Assembly: GCF_026210795.1 (NCBI RefSeq)
Contig: NC_089448.1
Coordinates: 2,418,001 to 2,482,000, forward strand
Direction of reading: 5' to 3'
Length of the DNA stretch: 64,000 bases
Source of the DNA: Rhizophagus irregularis
Taxonomy: Eukaryota > Glomeromycota > Glomeromycetes > Glomerales > Glomeraceae
Shown here one piece after another: positions 35,650 to 46,142 of this stretch (position 1 is its first letter; each line of letters begins with the position of its first letter). The notes under the pieces were generated by a model that was given only the letters and a program-made list of their open reading frames with translations, was not told the DNA's origin and made no database searches. The translations under genes were made by a program, and so were the position numbers.

Positions 35650-36288
35650 AAAAAAAATAAAAATTATTGAGTTTCGTACTTAGACAGTTCTAATAAAACA
35701 GAATTTAATAATAATTATGAATATTTTGAAAGAATAATTGATCCAAAAACTGGTGATGAATTACATATTTGCAAAATCTTAGATAATGATGGCAACTAGT
35801 GTAAAAAACAAAGAAGTTCAACAGGAAATGTAATTTAGCATCTTGAAAAGAAAAAGGTAGATATTTTTTACTTTAATTACTATATATTTAAAAAGTTATA
35901 TGTTTAAAAATTTTTAAATTCTAATATGTTACAAATAAAGTATATAAAGAAATGATAAATATATTCAATTCATCATTTATTATGCCAGAAAAAAAAAAAT
36001 TTGAAAAAAGTTATAATCACAATCAAAAAAATTGCCATAATCATTTTTTTAATGAAACATCATGGAATATTCAAGCTAAGCAAAATATAGTTATCTTAAA
36101 GTAACTGCTACTTATATCACACTAGATCTTAAAATTAAAGATGTTATGTTGGAGATCAAATATATGTCTTCTCATCATATACCAGTTGTTATTACTGATT
36201 CCCTACATAAAATTATTTCAGATTGGAAATTAGAAGATCATATCTCTTCAATCACTACTAACAATAGAACTAATATGGTAGTTAAAGC
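35650..36288 (+). pseudogene. Degraded hAT transposase, N-terminal part
   Basis: A BED-like remnant is visible near 35770-35850 (HICKILDNDGN, then SSTGNVI and HLEKKK). After gaps the frame near 36180-36288 reads DSLHKIISDWKLEDHISSIT and TNNRTNMVVKA, which aligns with the region around the second catalytic Asp of hAT transposases (consensus TTDNGSNMVKA). Several stops are present and the expected Asp/Gly residues read Asn/Arg. It is interrupted at 36288 by a non-autonomous hAT and I cannot follow it far after 37391. Confidence 0.55.
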
Positions 36289-37383
36289 AGGACCCCAAAC
36301 AATATATATATAGGTCAGATAAAAAATTCAAAATTTACTAAGGTCAATAAGCAAATATTTTTCATGTCTGCTAAGCAAACTTTTATCTAACCCATAAATT
36401 TTTTACACTGCTAAGCAACTTATTTTATGACATATATATATTTATATATAATTTTTTTTATAAAATATGTATATAAAAAAAACTAAAAAAACAAAAATTT
36501 TTGAAATAATGTATGGATAAAGCTATTATTATTTTTTTGTAATATTACAACTTATAAATGTTTCTTATTAATATTTCGTATATCTGTTCTGTGACTTCGG
36601 AGCGTAATTTGGGCACTTTAATCAAAGGAAACATCCAAAACCTTCTTAAGTAAAGTTGTTCAGCAGGTTCGAATCTACTTATATATAAATCTTTATCATG
36701 ATTGAATAGATATTTATGGATTTATTTATGTTTTTTGTAATGCTACCAATACGCGGAATTTTTATTTTTAAAATTTACTGTAAAATTTGTCAAAAAAAAT
36801 ATTTTTAAAAAATTTTCTAAGTAAAAATGAAATAACTTTTATTGATTATTACAAAAATTATAGTGTAAAATTATAAAAAAACAGAAAAACACTTATTTTT
36901 CCCTTCCCACCCACCCGTTACTCACATTTCAAATATATATTTTTTAAATGTTACATGGACGCGTATATGATTTATAATTTTAATGTTATGCGGACGCGTA
37001 TTTGTTTTATCAAAAACACATTACACGATTACATCTAAAAATGTTCCCTGTATTACGTATACAATTAACTTATTCTTTGTATTAAAAATAGTAAATTTTT
37101 TTTATACAAACATGTTTATAACTTTGTTTACATATTTTTATTAGATTTTTTAATGTGAAAATAAATAAATATTATATTATATATATATATTAAAAAATTC
37201 TATCCTGCTACGCAAATATATATCTGACTATTAATAATTTAATACTCTGCTACGCATAATTATATCTGACTATTTAAAAATTATGTTATCAAATAAGCAA
37301 TAATAAATCTCACATAGGAAAAATTTTTATATGTTGGTTAAGCAAACTCAAAACCTACCTTTATATATATTGTTCGGAGTCCT
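36289..37383. mobile_element. Non-autonomous hAT, 1095 bp
   Basis: The inverted ends are AGGACCCCAAACAATATATA and AGGACTCCGAACAATATATA. The 8-bp TSD GTTAAAGC is perfect (36281-36288, 37384-37391). Subterminal CTAAGCAA and CTACGCA repeats are abundant. There is no ORF. Confidence 0.9.
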
Positions 37384-37391
37384 GTTAAAGC

Positions 37392-38700
37392 TGCCAACTG
37401 AAATTATTTCCTAATTCTGAAATAATTTCGATTAGAATTTTATTTCCAAAACTAACTGAAATTCTTCTAAAATCCCAAAATCTTTCTAAATTTCTAAACT
37501 CCCAAAATTGTCTGAAACTTCTGATTGGCCTATTATAAAATCATATGACTTTATAAATTTACCAAAATTTTTATCTGTATTCTAATTCCATAATTCTAGC
37601 TCTGTAATAATCCTCCTGACATGTGTAGTTTATATGTTCATTTTGTATATAAAGACGTATAATTTCCTCATATAGTATTTTTATTTTATTTTTATAGGTA
37701 TTGCTAAATATCACCAGTGGTAATCGTCACTACATGTAAAATATTTTTTGAATTTCAAAAATTTTTGACTGAGATATTATTCTAATTATAATATAAAATA
37801 TCATTACTATATATAAATTTATGGACTAGATAGTACTCCAAAGTAGTGATGCCTGCCTAAACTCTTTTTGCCAAAATTTTGGTTTCATTCCCAATTAGTT
37901 TTAGTTTCATCATTATAATAATAATTTTTAATTTTAATTTTAATTATAAAAAATTATAGTTTTATTATAAAAATATATAAAATTAATAGGATCCCAAATA
38001 TCACATATATAACTCACATTTAAGTTAATTTAGCAAATTCGGTTAGATAAAGCAAATTAATTAAAAATTAATTAATAGTTATAATTATGAGTTTTAGCAA
38101 ATTGTGTTGATTTTACAAAGTTATATTTTATATTTGAATAAATTGGTACTTTTTTTTAAATTTAACTTATCCTCTTTTTTTTAACTTTTATAGATAATAT
38201 TTTTAAAATATTAATTTCAGGATCCAAGTTATATTTTGGCTAGAATTAAGTATAATTCTGGCCAAAATTAAGCATAATGCAGGCCAAAAACTGCCTGATT
38301 AGTTTTGCAATATTTTATTTTTTTGATAATTATTTATATAGTATATAATTTATTATGGATAAATTTATTTGTAACATCCTGTTATACACTTTTTTTGTAA
38401 CAACCTTGGAAAATTAGGTCAGATAAAAATTTTATAAAATTTAAAAATTTTAAATTTATCGCTTTTTTTATAATATTGAATTTATACATTTATTTATTAT
38501 AAAATCACGTGATTTTGGTGGCTTTAAACCAATCATTGCACAAAAATAAAATACATGGTACAAGTATCAACATGTATTTATTTAAAGAAACTTAACTATA
38601 TGCACTCTATAAATGTTAATGGCTTCTGCAAACATGACATTCATTAAGTGAATTGTTAAAAAATAAGTCAAGACAAAGAATCAAAACAAAGATAGATATA
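37392..38700. other. AT-rich spacer, no gene seen
   Basis: Near 38230-38300, GGCCAAAATTAAGCATAATG-type repeats resemble the interior of the CAGGGACG MITE at 56045. No reading frame is convincing. Confidence 0.45.
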
Positions 38701-39257
38701 TTACCAATTCTGGCACCTTGTGCTATTATGTCCTATTTGACCACACGTTTTGCAGGTATATTTCGTGCAAGACTTTGTTTCAGTTGAGGATTTATATTGC
38801 TTTGTTTCTGGGCGCCCTTTACGTCATGAAACTAGCAGATTTTCAACTTGTAAAGGTTCATTTTCTTTGTTGTCATTCACTTGAACTTCCATAAGGTCTT
38901 GATTTTATGCAATTTCTATTTCTTTGTGCTTGTTAATAAACTTTTTTAACCATCCAATTATCTCACCATGACTATCATGCTCAACAGCAAGTTGAGTTGC
39001 CTGCCGTGCAACAAAGGATTTGGAACAAGTGTTATACTTGAAAAATTTTGCATGGCCTTCTGGCTTACAAAAAGAGTTGTTGAACCAGCATCCTTACTTT
39101 TTTTATCATCAACATACTATCATAAAGGTATCATCTGAATTTGAAAGCCAGCCACTGCTGAAATCATCATTACTCAAAAATAATGATGACAAACAATACT
39201 GTGGGATATATTAGACATACACAAACAGAGATATGAGACAGGGTCGTGTTTTTTGTT
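38701..39257 (-). pseudogene. MULE transposase, C-terminal exon part (zinc knuckle)
   Basis: The minus strand reads FVARQATQLAVEHDSHGEII and LKKFINKHKEIEIA, then a basic RKGRPETKQYKSS (AT-hook-like) and CKTCGQIGHNSTRCQNW before TAA at 38701. The C-x2-C-x4-H-x4-C knuckle is the usual ending of FAR1/MuDR-type transposases in such genomes. Stops near 38905 and 38833 break the frame. This is the last part of one gene whose earlier parts lie at 40575-40704, 56385-57824 and 63204-63242. Confidence 0.65.
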
Positions 39258-39265
39258 ATCAGGTT

Positions 39266-40566
39266 TAAGATTGCCCATCTGGCCTAACACGAAATGCCAA
39301 AACTCTTATATAGTGGTGAAATGCTGAAATGCTGAAATCTGCCGAAACTGCGAAACTGCTGAAACTTGCGCATAATAAATAGTAATATTTTATATAAGTT
39401 TCGGCATAGTTTTGGCATTCCTTATATCTTCATTTACACATTTACACGTAATTAAAAATATTGATATATTCTGTTTTATTGTTTTATTGTATTATTATTT
39501 GTAATATTTTTATTTTATTGTAATAACAATAAAAATTTCTAATCAATGATATTCATGTACTAAAAGTGAAAAAACATATATATTTTTTTGACGCAATTAA
39601 GTATAACTCCTTCATCATCCAAAAGTCCGACAACCTAAAAAAATAAAACAAAGAAAGAAACATTAATATGTTTCTTTAAAATTTTAAGAAATACTTCTCC
39701 CCTCCCTCAGTCCCTCTAACTTACATTCAAAGCCTACGTTTCTTTAATATTAAAAACACACCACATCTTTACCTAAAAATAAAAGAAAAATGGCGTTAAT
39801 GTTTCCCAAATAACACCTACCTGTATACTTCAAGGGAAAGTCAGAAATCTAAAAATGAAAGCAGAATGAAGTTAGTGTTGTTTCATAACCCATTACACAA
39901 CCATACACCCACCCAAACACCTACTCGCATATTCCGCTTCAAGAGAAAGCCAGAAATCTAAAAAAATAAAAAGGAATGTCGTTAGTGTTGTTTTATAACG
40001 CCATTTCATATTATACACCCATCAAAACTTCACTTGCTGCATATTCCACTTCAAGAGAAAGCTGGAAATCTAAAAAAAATAAAAAATGAGTTTGTTAGTA
40101 TTGTTTTATAATGCCATTTAATATTATACACCCACCCAAACGTACTTCACTCTAAGAAAGGACCAAAAGAACAAACTTGGCTTACTTAAATTTGCTGAAA
40201 CTCATCTAAAAAGCCGTCCTTAGTTCATTCCAACAGAATTCACAGAAGAACAGAAAAAAAAATAAATAATAAAAGCCTTATTTTTTTTAAGACTTTTTTT
40301 TAAAATTATGACCAACTGATCAGATTGTCAGATTGATAAACTGATCGGATCAGTAAGTCACTTGACTGATACCGATGCTGAAACTATATGTATATCATAT
40401 GATATACTGCGCTGAAATGCTGAAATTGTTTTGGCAAGTTATGGCAATTTCACGATTTTGATAGGTTTTGCAGTCTCAGCATTTCTTGATGATTTCACGA
40501 AACTAGTTTCAGCAGTTTTGCATATGCCATTCTGCCGAAACCCTTTAGTTTCGGCAAGCAACCTTA
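39266..40566. mobile_element. Non-autonomous hAT-A derivative, 1301 bp, inside the MULE gene
   Basis: The left end TAAGATTGCCCATCTGG is decayed; the right end is TAGTTTCGGCAAGCAACCTTA in its last 20 bp. The TSD is ATCAGGTT (39258-39265) / ATTAGGTC (40567-40574), 6 of 8. GCCGAAAC/TGCTGAAAT subterminal repeats occur at both ends as in hAT-A. There is no transposase. Confidence 0.7.
39620..40170 (-). repeat. Intron-like array in the hAT-A derivative
   Basis: On the minus strand about four units of ~125 bp run from a 5' splice-like GTAAGTTAG or GTGAAG to ..TTTTTAGATTTC, each with an exon-like TTTCTCTTGAAG block and a palindrome around AACACTAAC or AACATTAAT. They read inward from the right end. 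They are the counterpart of 4027-4585. Confidence 0.55.
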
Positions 40567-40574
40567 ATTAGGTC

Positions 40575-40704
40575 ACACATCCGTAATCTTCCATAGTTCA
40601 CAAACTCTTTCTTCACTAACTTCAGCTATCATTGATTTTAATAAGGTTTGCTTGGCATCATATTTATCTTTAATACACCCATCTTTCATACTAACACCTG
40701 GATC
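40575..40704 (-). pseudogene. MULE transposase, exon after the intron invaded by the Polinton
   Basis: The exon starts after ATACAG at 40705 (splice acceptor) and reads DPGVSMKDGCIKDKYDAKQT then LLKSMIAEVSEERVCELWKI. This is the region before the SWIM zinc motif of MULE transposases. It is cut at 40575 by the hAT-A derivative; the continuation is 39257 downward. Confidence 0.65.
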
Positions 40705-40722
40705 CTGTATGGCAAGTCATCA

Positions 40723-41160
40723 GGCTGGATGTGTGTGTCGCAGGCTCCACCCACCTCGGCCTCACGGCCTCGCAGTACCTACATGGCCCCTACAGGCTCA
40801 GGCATCCCCATATATTCTCCACAATCCTCCACATAGATCCTCCACAAAAATATATACCAAAAAAGAATAAAATAAGGAAAAAGAGAGGAAAATAAGAGGG
40901 AATCAGAAGAGTGCGGAGGATGTGGAGAATGTGGAGGATATTTTAAAAAAATTGGGAGGATTCCCCCAGAAAAAAGTTTTGATTTTACCCCCCAGATCCT
41001 CCACATCCGGAACATCTGGAACAAGTCAGGATTCCATTTGTTTTCCTATTGGAAGCAAAACCAGGTAGGTTAGCAGGTAAGCCCCTAGAAGGTCTGTAAA
41101 GCCAGTAAGACTAACCCCGTCCTGTTCCCGTCAGAAAAAATAGTAATTGAACAATGGGTA
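40723..41160 (+). repeat. Polinton left terminal inverted repeat
   Basis: About 438 bp. It contains purine-rich GTGGAGGAT repeats and a CCACATCCGGAACATCTGGA block. The pair with 55601-56040 differs by scattered substitutions. Polinton ends usually start AG; here the base before GGCTGG is A. Confidence 0.85.
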
Positions 41161-41564
41161 TTGGGAATAGAGCGTATCCAGATAAGTTTAGAAGACAGTA
41201 CTAATCTGTCTTCCTCTTTTTTGCCTCCTTAAGGGGGTCGTCTATAGCCGTGTTCGATCACGTGATTTGTAAAAATTTATTTTTTACAAATAAAACTTTT
41301 CGCCAATACATAAAACTTTCAAGTTGTGTATTTTAGCCTGCTGTGCAAGTTTACTTAGTGCGCAACATGGGGTTTTGAACACCGTTTTTGACTTATTTGA
41401 ATTTTTTCATTTTCGTCATCCATTTTTGGATATGATTGGCAAAGATTATTCATTCATATGTAAAGTCAAAAACAGTGTTTAAAACCAGCTTTTTTTCACT
41501 AAGTAAACTTGTAAAGCAAGCCAAAATACACTTATTCTATAACTTTCATACTTACATTAATCTT

Positions 41565-43515
41565 TTTTTTTTTATTTTATTTTATGTGAAGCCGGCGGGG
41601 GATATTCAAATGAGCATGATTCCTAAGTAATAAAACCTAAGTAATACAACCCAACATATGCCTACCATCGATTTCCGGAGGAGCCGGAAGCCAACCCGAG
41701 CTAATTGGAAAAAAGTGACCTGTACCACTACCACGTCCGGTAAAAGGCCAGGTGAACGCACTGGGTAAAAAATAGGAGCGGGAAAAAAAGTGGAGAGGAC
41801 AAGTCCCCTTTCCAAGAAGTTATGGTGCTAAACATAAATCTGTTCTATCCTAAAAAATAATACAATTCTGAAATTCGTAAAACCGCTAATAAAAGCGTAG
41901 GCTAAACTAGTTTCTGTAATAAAGTTAAAATCTCTGCTAAAACCGCCTTGTTATCTTTATTACCACCCTTTTTCTTCGAGGTATTCTTTGCCTTCTTCTG
42001 ATTCTTCGGGTGTTTCTCCTCCTGGTTATTATTTTTCGGGACTTTCTTCGAGGATGTAGGTTTATTCTTCTTCTTAGGCTGATTACGATCCAAATTCTTA
42101 TCAGACTTACCTGATTTTTTCGGATTCGGTGTATTTTTAGCCTTCGGTTTGTTTTGTGCTTTCTTCAAGGTAGGAATGGAGTGTCGACACCATTTCAACT
42201 CCTTACCATCAGGTACGAAAAACTGTGGCGTATCTAAGGCCCTTAGTGTGGTCTCCCAATTCTCGAAATAGGCCACAAGTTTCCTCCTTCCTTTGCTTGT
42301 TTGTATAACTTTAAATGAGCTAGCACCGCACTTCATTAAAAATTCACATGGTTTACGGTCCATCCACAAGGTAGCCATCGTCATATCCTCCGGAATGTCA
42401 TGAATAACGGCTTGGAACTTTTCACGTTGTTTTCTTTCTCGTAAAGTCCAACTCGCAGGGAACCATCTAACGGGTATACCTCCCAGGTCTGTCGTCCAAT
42501 ATTTATTAAACTGGGGAAGGGCAAATGAGGAAAGTGCTATTTTGACTCGAAGAGTCTGATACTTATGTTGCCGTTTAACGGAACATTTAATAGCGTTCCC
42601 CCAAAATTTTAACTCTGCTATTATTTTCTGCAGGTTCCAGGTATACGGGATATCGTAAACTATGATGTCTCGGATTCGCTCTTGCTCCTCTCTGACAGCT
42701 TCGTATCCAGTCAGTATCTGTGTTGCCTCCGGTTCGGATGATTTCTTTCCCTTTTGGGAATTTTGGGCTGATGTTTTCACATCAGGTTTTGCCTTTGTTG
42801 ATTGGTTCGCGACTTGTTTATCATCTGTAACACACGCCTTTTGTTTATCTTTCTTCCGGGAATTTTCGGGTATCACAGTTTGATCAACAGGGGTCATTAC
42901 TATATCGGGCATTGATGGAAGCTTGATAGGTACTGGTTTTGGTGGCATTTGAAATCCTCGGCGTAATAATTCTTCTTCATCGGGCTCAAGCGGAAATGAC
43001 TCATCCATTAGATAATCAGCAGTATCCTGAGAACCATCGTCATCGTCATCATCATCATTACCTGTATCGCCAAAATTGAGATAGAATTGGGTAGAAAAAT
43101 TATCCCAAGACTTGGACGCAGAATATAGCGCTATAGAAAATATTAGCGAAAGGGTAGTGGGTTGTATATTCGTAGCTTGAGCTTGTGAAGTGAAGTTCGC
43201 AGGGTTGGCTGTTTCGCCAAACCGCTCTATCAGTATCTGGGCTTTATCCTTAGGTACTGAAGGGTTTTTTTCAAATAAGTCCTTAAGAAAACCGTCTGTA
43301 ACAAAAGAACTTAAGTTGTGTGTAAAAGTTTGAAAATAAATTTCGTTAAACTTAGAAACGAAGTCTAAAGCTTCTTCGTTTGGTGTTCGGCTCTTATCCA
43401 TAGACATTTTTATATTTATGTAATAAAATTTAATAAAGGGAATATTTTTTTTAAAAAAAATTATTACGCAGAAATTTTCGTAAAAAATGTATTCGGGAAA
43501 GAGTTTTTTTTTCTT
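41565..43515 (-). mobile_element. ORF1-type retroelement copy 6, full length
   Basis: The element is 1951 bp with a 15-bp TSD, ACTTACATTAATCTT, at 41550-41564 and 43516-43530. The 5' end (right) starts near ACTCTTTCCCGAATAC. The 3' end (left) is TTTATGTGAAGCCGG preceded by ATTTTATTTT. It lies inside the MITE. Confidence 0.92.
41902..43407 (-). CDS. Intact 501-aa ORF1 protein, RRM-like core, Lys-rich tail
   Basis: The protein starts MSMDKSRTPNEEALDFVSKF and has no internal stop. Residues 1-120 form an alpha-helical N-terminal domain, followed by an acidic run of Asp (about 120-127). A Lys/Ser/Thr-rich linker runs to about 230. Residues about 235-400 (IIVYDIPYTWNLQKIIAELK; VKIALSSFALPQFNKYW; ELKWCRHSIPTLKK) resemble the RRM-like/nucleic-acid-binding core of retroelement ORF1 proteins. 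The tail (about 405-485) is packed with Lys/Asn/Pro, and the end is AEILTLLQKLV, possibly amphipathic. No reverse transcriptase or endonuclease is encoded. It is likely an RNA-binding chaperone that relies on another element's enzymes. It differs from copy 7 by only a handful of residues. Confidence 0.8.
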   Translation of the reverse strand: MSMDKSRTPNEEALDFVSKFNEIYFQTFTHNLSSFVTDGFLKDLFEKNPSVPKDKAQILIERFGETANPANFTSQAQATNIQPTTLSLIFSIALYSASKSWDNFSTQFYLNFGDTGNDDDDDDDGSQDTADYLMDESFPLEPDEEELLRRGFQMPPKPVPIKLPSMPDIVMTPVDQTVIPENSRKKDKQKACVTDDKQVANQSTKAKPDVKTSAQNSQKGKKSSEPEATQILTGYEAVREEQERIRDIIVYDIPYTWNLQKIIAELKFWGNAIKCSVKRQHKYQTLRVKIALSSFALPQFNKYWTTDLGGIPVRWFPASWTLRERKQREKFQAVIHDIPEDMTMATLWMDRKPCEFLMKCGASSFKVIQTSKGRRKLVAYFENWETTLRALDTPQFFVPDGKELKWCRHSIPTLKKAQNKPKAKNTPNPKKSGKSDKNLDRNQPKKKNKPTSSKKVPKNNNQEEKHPKNQKKAKNTSKKKGGNKDNKAVLAEILTLLQKLV

Positions 43516-43627
43516 ACTTACATTAATCTTAGTTCATAAAAAAATGGCTTATTCATAAAATGTCAAGTCACATGATCGAACACGGCTTTAGACGACCCCT
43601 CCTTGAGGCATTTATCAATATACTGCT

Positions 43628-45580
43628 AATACTTATTATGGACTCTTTCCCGAATACATTTTTTACGAAAATTTCTGCGTAATAATTTTTTTTAAAAAAA
43701 AATATTCCCTTTATTAAATTTTATTACATAAATATAAAAATGTCTATGGATAAGAGCCGAACACCAAACGAAGAAGCTTTAGACTTCGTTTCTAAGTTTA
43801 ACGAAATTTATTTTCAAACTTTTACACACAACTTAAGTTCTTTTGTTACAGACGGTTTTCTTAAGGACTTATTTGAAAAAAACCCTTCAGTACCTAAGGA
43901 TAAAGCCCAGATACTGATAGAGCGGTTTGGCGAAACAGCCAACCCTGCGAACTTCACTTCACAAGCTCAAGCTACGAATATACAACCCACTACCCTTTCG
44001 CTAATATTTTCTATAGCGCTATATTCTGCGTCCAAGTCTTGGGATAATTTTTCTACCCAATTCTATCTCAATTTTGGCGATACAGGTAATGATGATGATG
44101 ACGATGACGATGGTTCTCAGGATACTGCTGATTATCTAATGGATGAGTCATTTCCGCTTGAGCCCGATGAAGAAGAATTATTACGCCGAGGATTTCAAAT
44201 GCCACCAAAACCAGTACCTATCAAGCTTCCATCAATGCCCGATATAGTAATGACCCCTGTTGATCAAACTGTGATACCCAAAAATTCCCGGAAGAAAGAT
44301 AAACAAAAGGCGCGTGTTACAGATGATAAACAAGTCACGAACCAATCAACAAAGGCAAAACCTGATGTGAAAACATCAGCCCAAAATTCCCAAAAGGGAA
44401 AGAAATCATCCAAACCGGAGGCAACACAGATACTGACTGGATACGAAGCTGTCGGAGAGGAGCAAGAGCGAATCCGAGACATCATAGTTTACGATATCCC
44501 GTATACCTGGAACCTGCAGAAAATAATAGCAGAGTTAAAATTTTGGGAGAACGCTATTAAATGTTCCGTTAAACGGCAACATAAGTATCAGACTCTTCGA
44601 GTCAAAATAGCACTTTCCTCATTTGCCCTTCCCCAGTTTAATAAATATTGGACGACAGACCTGGGAGGTATACCCGTTAGATGGTTCCCTGCGAGTTGGA
44701 CTTTACGAGAAAGAAAACAACGTGAAAAGTTCCAAGCCGTTATTCATGACATTCCGGAGGATATGACGATGGCTACCTTGTGGATGGACCGTAAACCATG
44801 TGAATTTTTAATGAAGTGCGGTGCTAGCTCATTTAAAGTTATACAAACAAGCAAAGGAAGGAGGAAACTTGTGGCCTATTTCGAGAATTGGGAGACCACA
44901 CTAAGGGCCTTAGATACGCCACAGTTTTTCGTACCTGATGGTAAGGAGTTGAAATGGTGTCGACACTCCATTCCTACCTTGAAGAAAGCACAAAACAAAC
45001 CGAAGGCTAAAAATACACCGAATCCAAAAAAATCAGGTAAGTCTGATAAGAATTTGGATCGTAATCAGCCTAAGAAGAAGGATAAACCTACATCCTCGAA
45101 GAAAGTCCCGAAAAATAATAACCAGGAGGAGAAACACCCGAAGAATCAGAAGAAGGCAAAGAATACCTCGAAGAAAAAGGGTGGTAATAAAGATAACAAG
45201 GCGGTTTTAGCAGAAATTTTAACTTTATTACAGAAACTAGTTTAGCCTACGCTTTTATTAGCGGTTTTACGAATTTCAGAATTGTATTATTTTTTAGGAT
45301 AGAACAGATTTATGTTTAGCACCACAACTTCTTGGAAAGGGGACTTGTCCTCTCCACTTTTTTCCCGCTCCTATTTTTTACCCAGTGCGTTCACCTGGCC
45401 TTTTACCGGACGTGGTAGTGGTACAGGTCACTTTTTTCCAATTAGCTCGGGTTGGCTTCCGGCTCCTCCGGAAATCGATGGTAGGCATATGTTGGGTTGT
45501 ATTACTTAGGTTTTATTACTTAGGAATCATGCTCATTTGAATATCCCCCGCCGGCTTCACATAAAATAAAATAAAATAAA
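43628..45580 (+). mobile_element. ORF1-type retroelement copy 7, full length
   Basis: The element is 1953 bp with a 14-bp TSD, ATCAATATACTGCT, at 43614-43627 and 45581-45594. Its 3' end is GGCTTCAC followed by ATAAAATAAAATAAAATAAA. It lies head to head with copy 6, about 100 bp apart. Confidence 0.92.
43740..45245 (+). CDS. Intact 501-aa ORF1 protein, copy 7
   Basis: It has the same length and domain order as 41902-43407: helical N-terminal domain, Asp run, basic linker, RRM-like core and Lys-rich tail ending LTLLQKLV. The few differences include IPKNS for IPENS, KKSSKPEA for KKSSEPEA, GEEQER for REEQER and FWENA for FWGNA. The preceding ~110 bp is a T-poor, A-rich 5' UTR starting near GGACTCTTTCCCG. 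Near-identity plus an intact frame in both copies implies very recent retrotransposition, or gene conversion between the inverted pair. Confidence 0.8.
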   Translation: MSMDKSRTPNEEALDFVSKFNEIYFQTFTHNLSSFVTDGFLKDLFEKNPSVPKDKAQILIERFGETANPANFTSQAQATNIQPTTLSLIFSIALYSASKSWDNFSTQFYLNFGDTGNDDDDDDDGSQDTADYLMDESFPLEPDEEELLRRGFQMPPKPVPIKLPSMPDIVMTPVDQTVIPKNSRKKDKQKARVTDDKQVTNQSTKAKPDVKTSAQNSQKGKKSSKPEATQILTGYEAVGEEQERIRDIIVYDIPYTWNLQKIIAELKFWENAIKCSVKRQHKYQTLRVKIALSSFALPQFNKYWTTDLGGIPVRWFPASWTLRERKQREKFQAVIHDIPEDMTMATLWMDRKPCEFLMKCGASSFKVIQTSKGRRKLVAYFENWETTLRALDTPQFFVPDGKELKWCRHSIPTLKKAQNKPKAKNTPNPKKSGKSDKNLDRNQPKKKDKPTSSKKVPKNNNQEEKHPKNQKKAKNTSKKKGGNKDNKAVLAEILTLLQKLV

Positions 45581-45594
45581 ATCAATATACTGCT

Positions 45595-45862
45595 TACACG
45601 TGTTATCAGCATCTAAAATTTTCTGTCCAAGTTTCTGGCACTGCTGATTGTAAGCTGTCTGATGTTTTTTGGCTGCAGTTTCTTTCTTCTTCTCCTTAGA
45701 CTTCTTTTTAATTACCCAGTCTACCCCAGTAAAAGTATTCTTATGCATGCCACAAACTGTACAATCACCATATAAATGATAACGTCCATTTGTAGTCATA
45801 TCTTGTATTTCACTAGTAGTCTCAGTTTCCTTCTTACACTTTAGGCAGTAAAATCGTGTCAT
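45595..45862 (-). pseudogene. DUF5679-type zinc-ribbon protein of the Polinton, 3' end disrupted
   Basis: It starts at 45862. Residues 5-10 (YCLKCK) and 34-37 (CTVC) give the two CxxC knuckles, with TTNGRYHLYGDCTVCGMHKN between and around them, the signature of the small DUF5679 zinc ribbon found in large DNA viruses and Polintons. A Lys-rich tail (KKKSKEKKKETAAKKHQ) follows. The frame runs to CKQYID, where ORF1 copy 7 inserted at 45594; the few remaining codons lie beyond it and beyond the MITE, ending at about 41196. Function in the virus-like cycle is unknown. Confidence 0.7.
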
Positions 45863-45863
45863 C

Positions 45864-46142
45864 TTGAGATTTGAAGTCCGAAATCTTTCTTTTAATTTGT
45901 CACATTTAGAGAATTACTACAAGTACTACAGTCTATCTGGAGTACCAGCACGAGTTCTAAAAGGTGAAGAGCACTACAACCTATACAAAAAGCCCCTAAA
46001 GGAAAAGTCATCAGAACGTCCAAAGGTAATTGTATGGAAACCAAATGCAACACATCAGGCTGATTTTGCAGAGATGCCAGTCGACCCCAAAGGATTCCCA
46101 GAGCATTGGGTTTTCCATCTCAAGTTTTTTTGCACGTTGTAA
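45864..46142 (+). pseudogene. Possible integrase (rve) fragment of the Polinton
   Basis: An open stretch begins without an ATG and reads YYSLSGVPARVLKGEEHYNL, then ERPKVIVWKPNATHQADFAE. The position of WKPNATHQADFAEMP resembles the start of a retroviral-type integrase core (first catalytic Asp). After GFPEHWVFHLKFF the frame is lost. Orientation is opposite to the polymerase. Other Polinton genes cannot be excluded. Confidence 0.4.

Larger units (their letters stand above)
41235..43598. mobile_element. MITE (~400 bp without insert) with 10-bp TSD
   Basis: The ends are GGGTCGTCTATAGCCGTGTT and the complement of GGGTCGTCTAAAGCCGTGTT, continuing through CGATCACGTGA. The flanks CTCCTTAAGG (41225-41234) and CTCCTTGAGG (43599-43608) form a 10-bp TSD, the size seen in MULE-type elements. 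It inserted in the last codons of the DUF5679 gene and carries ORF1 copy 6. Confidence 0.75.

Noticed and set aside
36655-36685. GGTTCGAATC, a tRNA B-box-like string
   Set aside because: No A box or cloverleaf can be formed upstream; it lies inside a non-autonomous hAT.
42662-42883. Plus-strand frame inside ORF1 copy 6 (also 28596-28814 and 44264-44485)
   Set aside because: It is the antisense shadow of the conserved ORF1 core and recurs wherever ORF1 does.
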